A stretch of DNA of 64,000 nucleotides from Cryptomeria japonica (GCF_030272615.1 NC_081405.1:317365041-317429040); one strand, 5' to 3'; shown: positions 22,788 through 33,892, counted from the first letter of the stretch. Made by a program: numbers and translations. Notes: generated from the letters alone by a model not told the origin.

Positions 22788-23938
22788 TGTTACTACTTAT
22801 CAAATTGCCATTAGTTTTTATATTCAAAGTCATACTATATACTCTAGTCGGTTAAAACTACCAAATCATGCAGTCGGTATACACAGAGAAGTCGGTATGC
22901 ATAGTCTAGTCAGTTACAGAGGAAAGTAGTCACAGAACACAGTATACACCGAGCTGTCTACCAAGTATCTTTTTGTGTCTACCGAGTAGCAAAGATGACA
23001 CACCAAGTTGATATACACCAAGTGAAATGTGTTACCAAATTCATTGAACCTGGACATGCACATGAAAACGTGTTACAAGATCAAGGCACATCTAACCGTT
23101 ATTACATTGGAAATTGCACTAGAAGATTTTGTATGATTTCGAGATCAATCTAACCAATGAAATATTTTGTATAGTTATTCATTCAAGGAATCATGTTTGT
23201 AAGATCGAAGCAATGAATTGGATCACCGTCTTAAGAGATCTATTTATATAGCATGAGTTAAGGGTGTATACATGAGTGTATGAAGATTGTTACAGAGACA
23301 CATAGGTCACTGAGAAGGTTTTCAGAGAACAGTCAAAGAACAGAGTAAACAAAAGGGTTTACCGAGTTACTATATGGGTTACCGAGGTATGCTATAAGAA
23401 AGGTAATCTTTCTTGAGCACATAGAATCTGCTATAACATTTCAGATGTAAAGTTGTAGATATTTGTAATGATTTTATTGTAATATTGTGAAGTTGTAAGA
23501 GAAACCTTTAACAGGGTAAAAGACTCTAATCAAGTCTATAAATTGTAAAGCCTCTAACCAGGTGCAGCATTTAGATTAAGTGTTGTAAAATCCTTTAGCA
23601 GGGTAGATCTAACAGATCTTGTTACTCCTAACAGGGTAAGCTATCAGAAATAGCTAATATGTAGCTCTAACCGAGCACTCTTTATTATTGCAGTAGTGAA
23701 GTTGTGGGTGCCATACCCACCGCAGTTTTTCTCTCTAACCAAGAGTTTCTGCATAACCAAAATATATGTGTTATGGAGTGAATCATGTATGATTGTTATC
23801 TATTTGCTTTAGCTTTATTTTATGTTACTACACTATTCTGTTTATGCATAACAGTAAAGTTATTATTCAAGAAAAGTTTTGCAGTACTGATTCACCCCTC
23901 CCCTCTAAGTACATTAGCTTTCCATATTGGGCCTAACA
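22788..23938 (+). repeat. B: 5' LTR
   Basis: 1,151 bp, equal in length to the 3' LTR. Ends TGTTACT and CCTAACA. It carries many short CCGAG/ACCGAGT words, a TATA box candidate at 23241-23250 and the C-rich U5 box TTCACCCCTCCCCTC at about 23891-23905, shortly before the end. Confidence 0.93.
23241..23250 (+). promoter_or_regulatory. B LTR: TATA box candidate
   Basis: TATTTATATA within the LTR; the 3' LTR has TATTTATACA at the same place (about 30055-30064). This fits the U3 promoter of a plant LTR element. Confidence 0.45.
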
Positions 23939-23954
23939 ATTGGTATCAGAGCTT
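23939..23954 (+). other. B: primer-binding site (initiator tRNA-Met)
   Basis: ATTGGTATCAGAGCTT directly follows the LTR; TGGTATCAGAGC is the exact complement expected for initiator tRNA-Met. The leader after it (CTTGGAAAAGGGTTTAAC) resembles that of D and, more distantly, A. Confidence 0.88.
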
Positions 23955-24000
23955 GAATCTTGGAAAAGGGTTTAACTACCTAGAGAGAAAGATTTTATTA

Positions 24001-25302
24001 ATGGAAGGCTATGAACAATCTCAGAGGATTGTGTATCTACAAGAAGAGTTGGATCATGCTAATCAAGTGATTGCAGACATGCAAAGGCAAATGCAAAAAT
24101 CTCTGAAAGTAAGAAAAAGATTATCTGATGACTTGCAGGATTCTCAAGAGTTAGTGGAACAAATTGAGACATTATCTAAGAATAGTATATTTGAAGAGAC
24201 TGAAGAAATGATTGAAGTATTGAAAGAAAAGAACAAAGCACTGGCTGGTCAACTAAAAGCAATGAAAAGAGAACATGAATATTTTAGCACACAAATGACT
24301 GACAATCTAGATGCATTAAGGACAGCTAAGGATAAAGCAAGAGATCTAGAAAGAGGGAAACAACAACTTGAAGTCTTAGTACCTGATAAAAATGATGAAA
24401 TCATAAGGTTGATTGGGATTCAAAAAAATATGATAGATCAACTAGGTTGTGCACATCATGAAGCAATTCTGAAGAATGATGAAAATCAAGCATTGAAACT
24501 TGAAGTATCAAGGTTGACCGATGAACTTGTAACAAAGAAGAAATCCAAAGAAACACCGAAGAAGAGTTATGAAGCATCAAAGATTTTGGATGAGCAACTG
24601 AATACAAGAAGACCTAACAAAGATGCAGGACTCGGTTACAAAGGAAAAGACTCTACCAAGAAAGGAATTCATACTAACAAGAGAGGAGAATCATCAAAGC
24701 AAGCTGGAAATAGGAATAACATCAAAAGAAAGAAGCCTATTTGCTACTACTGTGGAAATCAAAGTCATACTGCCAACATATGCCAAATCAGAAAAGGTAA
24801 GCAACCGAATATCACTAAGTCCAATGGTTATTGTTACAATTGCAATAAATATGGTCACACATTTAACCAATGTAGGACAAAGTCTGTTAACAATTATCAA
24901 AAGGCAAAATACAAAGGGTTTTGTAGAAACTGCAATAAATATGGACATAGTACCAAGAAGTGCTGGCTTAAGCAAAAGAAATACATGTGGTCTGCACACC
25001 GAGCAAACACTAGAGGTTATCGAACTCACACAGATCCTTACCAACAATATGTAGTAGTACCATGGGATTGCAATACAAGGATATGGTGTGAATGTTGTGG
25101 AAAATATGGACATATTAGTGCTAACTATTTTATAAGGTTTGGAATGAATAACCGAAGATCATGGAGAAATCCTAGTATGGCATGCTTTCATTGTCACAAA
25201 GTTGGACACTTGGCTGGAGATTGCAGAGATCAACCTAGAAAAGACACTGAAGAAATCAAAAAAAAATTAAAGATGATTTGGAAAAAGAAGGAAATTGTGT
25301 GA
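24001..25302 (+). CDS. B ORF1: coiled-coil protein with five CCHC zinc knuckles (gag-like)
   Basis: 433 codons without a stop, from the ATG at 24001, the first after the primer site and leader; the open frame continues upstream into the LTR, but that part would not be in the transcript's translated region. Residues about 8-200 are a long heptad-rich coiled coil (LQEELDHANQVIADMQ and so on). About 200-245 is Lys/Ser-rich. Then come five zinc knuckles: CYYCGNQSHTANIC (about residue 247), CYNCNKYGHTFNQC (278), CRNCNKYGHSTKKC (308), CECCGKYGHISANY (363; last Cys changed to Tyr) and CFHCHKVGHLAGDC (394). I see no capsid domain of the UBN2 type. It probably binds element RNA and assembles through the coiled coil; this is inference. 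It is the only long intact ORF in the cluster. Confidence 0.8.
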   Translation: MEGYEQSQRIVYLQEELDHANQVIADMQRQMQKSLKVRKRLSDDLQDSQELVEQIETLSKNSIFEETEEMIEVLKEKNKALAGQLKAMKREHEYFSTQMTDNLDALRTAKDKARDLERGKQQLEVLVPDKNDEIIRLIGIQKNMIDQLGCAHHEAILKNDENQALKLEVSRLTDELVTKKKSKETPKKSYEASKILDEQLNTRRPNKDAGLGYKGKDSTKKGIHTNKRGESSKQAGNRNNIKRKKPICYYCGNQSHTANICQIRKGKQPNITKSNGYCYNCNKYGHTFNQCRTKSVNNYQKAKYKGFCRNCNKYGHSTKKCWLKQKKYMWSAHRANTRGYRTHTDPYQQYVVVPWDCNTRIWCECCGKYGHISANYFIRFGMNNRRSWRNPSMACFHCHKVGHLAGDCRDQPRKDTEEIKKKLKMIWKKKEIV

Positions 25303-25898
25303 AATGAAGAAAGCACCTTACCTACCAAGTTAGGTGCACCTATTCCAAATTAATCAGTAAAGGTATTAAGGGACTGCATTCTCTAAAAGTTAAAATCATA
25401 ATAGTTCCTATTCTATTATGTACTAAATTCAAAATCTACATAGTTAAGATGCATTAGTAAGTCTGAAATTCTATCAAAAGTACTTTACGGGAAACCTGTC
25501 AAGTCGATGAATATAGGACGCCTATCAAGTTAGTAAATGAAGAAAATTTGGTTACCTGGTTAAAACAAAAAAGAGAGTAAATCAGTTAAAGAGGAACCGA
25601 GTGCATTTAATGTTTTTGACCTAACCCACACAGAGCCCAATAAGGTGTTTTGTATACTTAAAAGCATCTTCACGGTCATTTACACTTACCAAGTTTTCGA
25701 AAGAGCAGAGCAGAGTGATTCCAAGGTGATCAAACCTCATTCAAAGCAAATTCAATCTATTTACATCAAATCTCAATGCACTGTTAAGCTAGCTTACCGA
25801 TCTTATCAAATTGTTATTATCTGCTGAGTGTGAAGTGTCTGTCGTTTGAAATTCTAAAACCCTAAGGACTCTTTACTAGTTTTTACCTGAAATCCTAA
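25303..25898 (+). other. B: spacer between ORF1 and ORF2
   Basis: About 600 bp with no convincing coding sequence. Words such as ACCGAG and CAAGTTAGT resemble LTR-type sequence. The second ORF begins with ATG at 25899, so a spliced or reinitiated message would be needed to express it. Confidence 0.4.
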
Positions 25899-28800
25899 AT
25901 GGCACCCAAGATCCAAGATCCCATTATCGTCAAGAATGTAGAGAAGCCCTCATTGAAATACTCATTAACTCCTAAATTCGCCTCTAAACTAGATGACAAA
26001 ACAGCCTTTTCACTCATCCCGGATCAAGTTTTGTTAGTCAAAGATGTGAGATTCTTCACCAAATGTCATGTTGAAGAACTCGGTCATGTTGAGATAAGAG
26101 ACACCTATGATAAATTATGTATGAATGGTGTATTAAACAACAAGTAGGAACACATCAAAATCAAAGGATTGATTGAAGCCCTAACCTATCCTTGTGTGTT
26201 CAAGCCCCAATGGGTCAAGTTTGTTTTGAGCAGAGTTCATGATGATTTCATGTGGCTAGAAGAGAAACCATTTAAAATCACCAAGGAAATCATTCATGTG
26301 ATCATCGGTTATGATCATGCACGAGCTCAAAAGATGATATCATAGAAGGAATTGATCAGTTTAACTGGAGTAGAATCTAATTACAGAGGACTAAAATTGA
26401 ACAATGCCACGCAGAACTTAAGTTTGCCATTAGAGTAATTGGTTATTGTTTCTTCCAATCAGCAAGGGAAAGCAGTGTACCCTGTGCAGCAGTTGACATA
26501 GCTTATAAAATTGTGAAAAAGGGAATGAAAATTGACTTATGTGAAGTGTTACTGAAAAACCTGTTTGAGAATCTAAACACAATAAGGAAGTCGAAGAAGA
26601 ACAACTCGTCAAATACTATAAAGTTTGGTTCACTTCTTGTATGCATGTTTTTCTACTTTGAAAAATGCTTTCCATCAGTCGGTAAAGTAGTTTGGGAGCT
26701 ACACCGACCAATCACCCATTAGATTAATGACTTTATCAAGAAGCTAGGTGATAATTTCAATGACATAATGGATGATTATTTCAGTAAATTTTAGGAGAAG
26801 ATGCACAACAGGTACCAAATTCCACCCCAGCTAGTGGAGAAATATAAAGATGATATATGCTTTGAGGTAGACACTGACTATTGTTATGTGAATGTTGTGG
26901 AACCAAGAACTCAATCTTTGCCACCTATGGGTTACGAGATTGACTTTGACATCACACAATAGCAAATTGATGCATTTCTTACATTACCAAGGCATGCTAC
27001 TGAGCTGAGGTATGGAAGCTATGAAGAAGTGAAGGGAAAAGTAAAAATGAGCATTGTAGTACCCAAAGCTACAAGGAAAGCAACAAAGATGATAAAGGTT
27101 CTAACGGAGAAATTCAGAGAAGATTCTTCCTCCACACCTATCAAAGGAACTCTTGCCATCACCGAAGAGGAATCAGAAGCTCAAGAGGCAACTATAACAC
27201 TGAGCACCAAAATGCCTAAGGGTAAAGTGTTAAAAAGAAAGAAATAGGACACTTCAAAGGCCCTACTGACTCCTCCAACAAAGAGACCTAACACTAGAGC
27301 ATCAGCTGTATCACCGAGTAAGAAACAAAAGAGTGTTACTACTCCAAAGGTAACCAAGACCTACAAGAAATATACTTGGAGACTCATTTTGGCAAAAGAG
27401 TCTAGTGATACAGAATCTGAAGATGCAAACAAATTCTAGATTGTCAAGAGCAAGAAGGTAAATATACATAGTGTTGAAAACTTCTGTGCCAATCTGAAAG
27501 AATATGGCAGATTTGGTTCCTCTAGATATGTCAAGTATGAAACTAGAAATAATGATGACAAGAGACAAATTGAAGAAGCTGCCATCTACACACTTCTAAA
27601 GTTCCAGTTAGCTCCATTGGAACTAGTAAAGTCACTTCCAAATGAACTTTACTTGCATATTGATAACAGGTGGAAGTATGCAATGGACTCAGAGAAACAA
27701 ATCAAAGAAAGAAGTCTAGTCCATCTATTTCCTGATATGTCTGTAGCAGAAATAAAGGAACATTTGACAACCTACAATTCAAAATTTCTTGTCAAACAAA
27801 GAGCCTTAAAACTAATGAATGGGCTATATATTGATGTAGAAAATGAGACAAAAGCAAAATGGCAAGAAATCTTCAAAATCAAAGATGTCGGTGAACAATC
27901 TATAGTTGAAATCGTTGATGTCACTGAGCATTGTCTTGATGTTACCAAACAAGACCCGGCTGACACTATTCAAATAGATGAAGATGTCATAGATACAAAG
28001 GAACCAGAGCAGGAAATCATAGAAGGCACTACATATGCAAAACTTGTTTCTAGTGAATCTATATTAGAACAAGTTCAGCCTTATCCACCGATCACTCAAC
28101 CTGTCTCTACTGAAGCTCCTCAGGATACTGCACAAGGCACCGAATGTCACAAGTCTACAATAGGAGAAGATACTACTCTAGAATAGACCTCTCAAGCACC
28201 TTCAAGCACTGAAAATGTAGTAGTTGAGACACCTAGTACTGAGACACCAAAAGACACCACAGTGGGTACAGGAACCGACCAAATTGTTGCCTCTACCGAG
28301 CAACCTACTGAGGGTCAGCAAGCCTCTCAAGCTATTGTCTTGGTCCAACCAACCAAAGGTAAAGAGAAGAAGGTGAAAAAGCATAGTTTCAAAGTTGCTT
28401 TATCTAAACCAATAGTGTTTCCCAATGTGGATATATCAAAATTAAAGGGCCAAGCATTCATTGATTTTGGTGAAATATGCAAAGCAAAGGCTAAACAAGA
28501 AAAACAAATGGCCATACAAAAGAAGAATACAGCACTTCAGAAGGTGAAGACACTACTATCCGATATGCTACCTACAGCTACAGTGTCAACTGATGCAGCC
28601 ATCCACATTGAACTGGATGAACTCCTTAATCAAATAGAAACATCTAGAGTTGATGCATCTTAGTATTTGAGCAAGCTAAAAGACAAGGAGCTTACTACAA
28701 AAATGATAGAAGATGTATAGAAAGCTCTAGCTATTGGCAAAGTCAAACTTGTCAAATTCATTGCTAAGTTGTCCCCTCAACTCAAGCACATTCTTTATTT

Positions 28801-29248
28801 ATTTCAGAAACTTTGTACATTTTCTATATTCATTAAAGACATTAAGAATAAAATAGATGCAATTGAGAAAGAGATCACCAATCTCTCAAATAAGTTGACC
28901 CCAGAGCCCAATTCAGTTCAAAATTTTTATACCAAGCTTCAACAGCTCATGGCTCAATAATTGGAACTTAGAAATGAAAAACATAAGATCAGGATGGATA
29001 TAATGACACTCCAGACATTATTCCTTCCTCATCTTTCATCAGTTCAAGAATAGATTAACCGAGCCACATGCCTATCTACTACACAAGAGGGAAGCACTCT
29101 TGATGACTTAATATCACTATTGGCTAATATTCAAGCACAAAATTCTTTAATGGAAAGTGTAAAGGATGCACTCTTTGTCACTCTCATCGATGCTCGAAAA
29201 AAGTACAAATACATTTTTGACCAGTTACCACCCCTGGATGGAAATTAA
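25899..29248 (+). pseudogene. B ORF2: long decayed ORF of unknown family
   Basis: The ATG at 25899 opens MAPKIQDPIIVKNVEKPS. The first frame runs to about 26420, with stops at 26145 and 26343; one frameshift near 26405-26430 moves it to a second frame that can be followed to TAA at 29246-29248. About ten in-frame stops, mostly TAG, lie in that frame. In total this is about 1,100 codons. The N-terminal third looks globular (KFVLSRVHDDFMWLEEKPFK, ITKEIIHVIIGYDHARAQKM). A basic Pro/Lys-rich stretch lies near 27020-27360, a second globular part near 27470-27880, an acidic Thr/Pro/Gln-rich linker near 27900-28340, and two coiled-coil stretches near 28480-28560 and 28830-28950. No pol motif is visible. 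It faintly recalls unassigned ORFs of other plant LTR elements, but I cannot name a family. Confidence 0.6.
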
Positions 29249-29601
29249 GTTTTTGATGTTTGTCAAAAAGGGGGAGTAATACTATATATTTGGGGAGTAA
29301 TACAGTTTTGGTGATACAGTTTTGATATAGTATTCAGAGTATTGTATACAGGGGGAGTATACCGAGCAGAGTATGCAGAGTATCCAAGGACAATAAGCAG
29401 AGCACACAAGCACAGAACTGAGCATGCAAAATCAGAGTTATGTATAGTATAATGATAAGGGGAGTATATCTGAATATACTATTTCAATGACTATTGTATA
29501 TACTGTCAAGTATAGTCATTTTGCAAAGTATATAGATTTTTGAGTTATGACTTTGAAAGTAGTTTTTGTCAAACATCTCAACTAATGTCAAAAGGGGAGA
29601 T
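29249..29601 (+). other. B: 3' untranslated region and polypurine tract
   Basis: TCAAAAGGGGAGAT at 29588-29601 abuts the 3' LTR. A second purine tract, TCAAAAAGGGGGAGT, lies at about 29262-29276, just after ORF2, repeating the two-tract layout of the copia copies. A CAGAG/ACCGAG-rich stretch lies between. Confidence 0.6.
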
Positions 29602-30752
29602 TGTTACTACTTATCAAATTGCCATTAGTTTTTATATTCAAAGTCATACTATATACTCTAGTCAGTTAACACTACTGAATCATGCAGTTGGTATACATAG
29701 AGAAGTCAAGATGCACAGTCTAGTCGGTTATAGAGGAAAGCAGTCACATAACACAGTATACACCAAGCTATCTACTGAGTATCTTTTTATGCCTACCAAG
29801 TAGCAAAGATGACACACCGAGTTGATATACATCGAGTGAAATGTGTTACCAAATTCATTGAACCTAGACATGCATATGAAAATGTGTTACAAGATTGAGG
29901 CACATCTAACCATTATTACATTGGAAATTGCACTAGAAGATTGTGTATGATTTTGAGATCAATCTAACCAATGAAATATTTTGTATAGTTATTCATTCGA
30001 GGAATCATGTTTGTAAGATCAAAGCAATGAATTGGATCACCATCTTAAGACATCTATTTATACAGCATGAGTTAAGGGTGTATACATGAGTGTAAGAAGA
30101 TTGTTACAGAGACATAGAGGTCACCGAGAAGGTTTTCAAAGAACAGTCGAAGAACAGAGTAAACATAAGGGTTTACCAAGTTACTATATGGGTTACTAAG
30201 GTATGCTATAAGAAAGGTAATCTATCCTGAGCACATAGAATCTACTATAACATTTCAGATATAAAGTTGCAGATATTTGTAATGATTTAATTATAATATT
30301 GTGAAGTTGTAAGAGAAACCTTTAATAGGGTAAAAGACTCTAATCAAGTCTATAAATTGTAAAGCCTCTAACTAGGTGCAGCATTTAGATTAAGTGTTGT
30401 AAAATCCTTTAGCAGGGTAGATCTAATAGTTCTTGTTACTCCTAACAGGGTAAGCTATTAGAAATAGCTAATATGTAGCTCTAACCGAGCACTCTTTATT
30501 ATTGCAGTAGTGAAGTTGTGGGTGCCATACCCACCGCAGTTTTTCTCTCTAACCAAGAGTTTCCGTGTAACCAAAATATATGTGTTATGGAGTGAATCAT
30601 GTATGATTGTTATCTATTTGTTTTAGCTTTATTTTATGTTACTGCACTATTCTGTTTATGCATAACAGTAAAGTTATTATTCAAGAAAAGTTCTGGAGTA
30701 CTGATTCACCCCTCCCCTCTTAGTACATTAGCTTTCCATATTGGGCCTAACA
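29602..30752 (+). repeat. B: 3' LTR
   Basis: 1,151 bp, aligned to 22788-23938 without visible net length change. The differences that can be read are almost all A/G or C/T exchanges, often at CCG or CAG sites. The right end CCTAACA borders the TSD AGTAG. Confidence 0.93.
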
Positions 30753-31400
30753 AGTAGCACTTTGATCTCCAAGTTCATCAAGTTCAAAAGAAGTCAATTT
30801 CCCAAGTAGATTATCTCTGGTAACAAGGGTACTTGACATTGTTTGGAGTTCATTGATTGCAGTAGCCTTCATCTTATAAGCCAGATGTAGAACTCTTAGA
30901 ACCTTTGACACAATTTCATGCTCACTATGTGGTCCTCCACAACATTTGATTCCCATAACAGTCTCATTTACTCTATCCATGAAAGAACTTATCTTCTCAT
31001 CTTCTTCCATCTTCAAAGTTTCATATCTTACCTGCAAACCTTCAAGTTTTGCAATCTTTAAGGCTTGGTCACCTTCATAAAGAGTTTCAAGATTTGTCCA
31101 GATCAGCTTTGCATTCTCTAACTCTATTACATTTAATAGATTTTCATCAGATAGGGCACTTAATAATGCTCTTTTTGCTTTAACATCATTTTCAACCCTC
31201 TTATGTTCATCAGTAGGTGCCAGTGTTCCAAAATTAGGATCATGAGGTATATACCATTTCTCCACTATCTCCCAAACTTCAGTTCCAAGACATTCTAGAT
31301 GAATCTTCATTTTCTTATTCCATATTTTATAGTTTGTTAATCAAATCTAGGACTCTCCTTCTAGTAGGGTTGAATGTAGAACTACATGAAGTTACCATCA
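30753..31400 (-). pseudogene. A: gag N-terminal part (capsid)
   Basis: Minus strand. After the primer site the gag begins in a damaged N-terminus (YKIWNKKMKIHLE near 31295-31335). A 187-codon stretch follows that is typical of copia UBN2/retrotransposon gag: LGTEVWEIVEKWYIP, AKRALLSALSDENLL, NAKLIWTNLETLYEGD, EKISSFMDRVNETVMGI and KMKATAINELQTMSSTL. It stops at 30753, where B is inserted; the next residues continue at 22787. Capsid would form the particle shell. The natural start codon is uncertain because stops lie near 31320-31340. Confidence 0.85.
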
Positions 31401-31438
31401 GATCTCCTCAAGTGGTTAAGATTTTGAAGAGAGGACCA

Positions 31439-31454
31439 ATCCTCCGATACCAAT
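31439..31454 (-). other. A: primer-binding site (mutated)
   Basis: Minus-strand ATTGGTATCGGAGGAT follows the 5' LTR. It corresponds to ATTGGTATCAGAGCTT with changes inside the tRNA-complementary part. Confidence 0.75.
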
Positions 31455-32689
31455 TGTTAAATAGATCTGATACCGAGAGTAAACTAAGAGGGGGGGGTGA
31501 ATCAGTTTACTATCATAAATAAGAACTATTGCATATCAATAACCTTTAAACCGAAGCACAAAGAAACCAACACAATGAAGGCTATAAAATGAAAGCATAG
31601 TACACACAATACCAATATCTTTGACTGGAAAACTTGGTAAAGGAAAAAACTACAGTGGGAAACCCTACCTACAATCAGATAATACTTCTGCAGTAGTATG
31701 TGAAATAATTACAATGGGGATTGCACTTGCAATCAGGCCAACTGCCTAGAGCTCACTGATAATCACAAAAGAGAAGTCTCAATGACTTACAAAACATCAA
31801 ACTACAATCCAAAAATAATGAACTATGAAATTAGTATCTCCTAATTCTTGATACAATTTCAATTAAGCACATATGCCTATCCTGCAATACCAAAAACCTT
31901 CTACCAAATGATATATCATTTGTTCGCACATAAACCTTCCTCTGATAATGCAGACATAACCATTGATCCCACACCTCTTATCGATATCAAAATTACATGA
32001 ATAAGTCACCTATAAATACAGATCATCAACCTTATGATAAGGTCAGCTAAACCCTAAACCCAAAAACTCATAATAAACAAACTTATATTACATAGTATCA
32101 CGAGACCAATATTATGATTTACATTACATAGAATGGACCTGATTCAAATATCCAAACAACTATATCTGCCAAAAATTTTGTTAAGACCAAAATCCAGCAC
32201 GTTTCACCAACTCGTAGAAACCCTCAATGAAGTAACATAGAAAGTCTAATCAGATCCAAATAGGACCACCATAAAAGCATGTCTACCAATGAAAAGTAAC
32301 CAAACAATTAGAATACAATCAAGAAGAACCTTCAACATGAGAGAAATCGATTCCATAAGCCAAACCAAAATCGTCTGATAAAAACATCAAATATCACTTA
32401 CTAGTAAAGCTAACAGATACTAGGAAATACCAACCTTAAACATAAGTGATAGTTACCAAAGTACCAAAACATAAACCAACAGAATATGAAAAGCATATAA
32501 CCATCTAGAATAAGTATCCAAAACCACATCCAAGTATCTCATCATACCAGATCAAAATCGAAACCAAAACCAAGATAAACACCAGGACAAATTGAGATAG
32601 GTCCAACCGGGATAGAAGGGTCATATCCAACTGGGATACAATGTTGACATCAATGACAACACTTAACCAAATCCATCATATTTCCAACA
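31455..32689 (-). repeat. A: 5' LTR
   Basis: 1,235 bp; minus-strand start TGTTGGAAATATGATGG at 32689, end TATTTAACA at 31455. Collinear with 9013-10224. TATA candidate (plus-strand TATAAATA) near 32010-32017. The plus-strand G8 run near 31490-31498 is the C-rich U5 box. The outer TSD TATAG is at 32690-32694. Confidence 0.9.
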
Positions 32690-33892
32690 TATAGAACAAA
32701 CAAAAGGATTCAATCTATTAGACACTCTATAAATGGTGTGCAAATTGAAGAAAACATTGTATGGATTGAAGCAAGCTTCTAGAGCTTGGTATGCAAGGGT
32801 TGACCAGTATTTGTTGAGGTAGGGATTTCAAAAAGGTAATACTTATAGTAATATGTATTTTAAGGTTGAGGAAAATGATATATCAACTATAGTTGTTTAT
32901 GTGGATGATGTAACCATTGGAGGAAATGTTGGTATATACAAGAAGTTTTCTGATGAGATGCAAGAAGTGTTCAAAATGTCTATCATTGGGGACATGAATT
33001 TATTTCTTAGTTTGTAAGTTAGTTAGAAGGATGATGGTAATTTATTTCACAATCTAAGCATGTTAAGGAAATGTTGAAGAAGTTTAGAATGAAAAATCAT
33101 AAACCTGTATGTACTCCTATATGACTACTCATTGTAAGTCTAGTAAAGATGTTAAATATCCAAATACTGATGGGAATGAATATAGAATTAGTGATTGGAT
33201 GATTATTATATCTAAATACTACCAAGTTAGATATCATTCATGCCATTTGGCTTGTGGCTAGATTCTAGCAAGATCCCACAAAAACACATGTTGATGCTGA
33301 TAAAAGAATTATTAGATACTTAAATGGAATGGAAGACTATGGTCTATGGTATCTTAGAAGATCTAATTTCACTCTTATTGCTTATATCGATGCAAATTGG
33401 ATTGGTTTTGTGGATGATTGGAAAAGTACAAGTGGGGGTGCATTTTGTCTTCGAACATGGTTGGTTTCCTAGTCGAGTAAGAAATAGGATTTGGTATCTG
33501 TATCTCCTACTAAAGCTGAATATATTTTTGTTGTTAGTTGCTATAAATAGGTATTATGGATGAAACAAACTCTAAAGGACACTTGAATATTGTTTGATGA
33601 ATCCATTTCTATCTTTTGTGACAATACCAATACAATAAATATATCTAAGAATGTGGTATTACATTAAAAAATGAAACACATTTCAACCTAGTATCACTTC
33701 TTGAGAGATAAAGTATTGGAGAATGAGGCAAAGCTTGATTATGAACCTTCAAAAGAATATATTGTCGATATCTTTACTAAAGTGCTTGGTAAGGATATTT
33801 TTGAATATCTCTGGGAGAAATTGGCGATTATTTCCCATCCTTTTTCTAAACTAAATGCATACAGTGGTGTATCATTAAAGTCAGTAACATGA
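32690..33892 (+). pseudogene. D: reverse transcriptase, second part, and RNase H
   Basis: The frame resumes at the TSD with IEQTKGF, then YGLKQASRAWYARVDQYL (about 32752-32806), the catalytic VVYVDDVTIGG (about 32891-32923, both Asp intact) and MQEVFKMSIIGDMN. After frame changes near 33015-33240 the block DIIHAIWLVARF leads into RNase H: DANWIGFVDDWKSTSGGAF (about 33390-33446), TKAEY, FCDNTNTINISKN (about 33618-33655), KMKHIST and DIFTKVLGKDIFEYLWEKL. Several stops are present (for example near 33469 and 33488). It is the oldest pol of the nested cluster and the most frame-shifted. Confidence 0.85.

Larger units (their letters stand above)
22788..30752 (+). mobile_element. Element B: non-autonomous LTR retrotransposon with two unusual ORFs
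   Basis: B is 7,965 bp with two LTRs of 1,151 bp each (22788-23938, 29602-30752), both TGTTACTACT...CCTAACA, a tRNA-Met primer site and a polypurine tract. The flanking bases ACTAG (22783-22787) and AGTAG (30753-30757) are a 5-bp TSD with one mismatch, and removing B restores the gag frame of element A. No protease, integrase, RT or RNase H motif was found in the 5.7 kb between the LTRs. Instead there is a 433-codon intact ORF with coiled coil and zinc knuckles, and a long decayed second ORF of unknown family. The leader resembles those of copia elements A and D, so copia enzymes probably moved it. Confidence 0.9.
9013..32689 (-). mobile_element. Element A: Ty1/copia element with two nested insertions
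   Basis: Both LTRs (9013-10224 and 31455-32689) are clearly the same family, start TGTT and end ACA on the minus strand, and are bounded by the perfect TSD TATAG (9008-9012, 32690-32694). Reading the minus strand from the right gives LTR, primer site, gag, [B inserted], rest of gag, protease, integrase, [X with C inserted], rest of integrase, RT, RNase H, polypurine tract, LTR. Without the insertions A would be about 7 kb. All coding parts are broken. The two LTRs differ visibly at many sites, more than the LTR pair of B, as expected if A is older than B. Confidence 0.9.

Noticed and set aside
23785-24000. Upstream extension of B ORF1 into the LTR
   Set aside because: The extension covers the LTR end, primer site and leader; the ATG at 24001 after the leader is the natural start.
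24623-25054. Second-frame 143-codon ORF inside B ORF1
   Set aside because: It overlaps the zinc-knuckle frame, which has five motif matches; this is a shadow frame.
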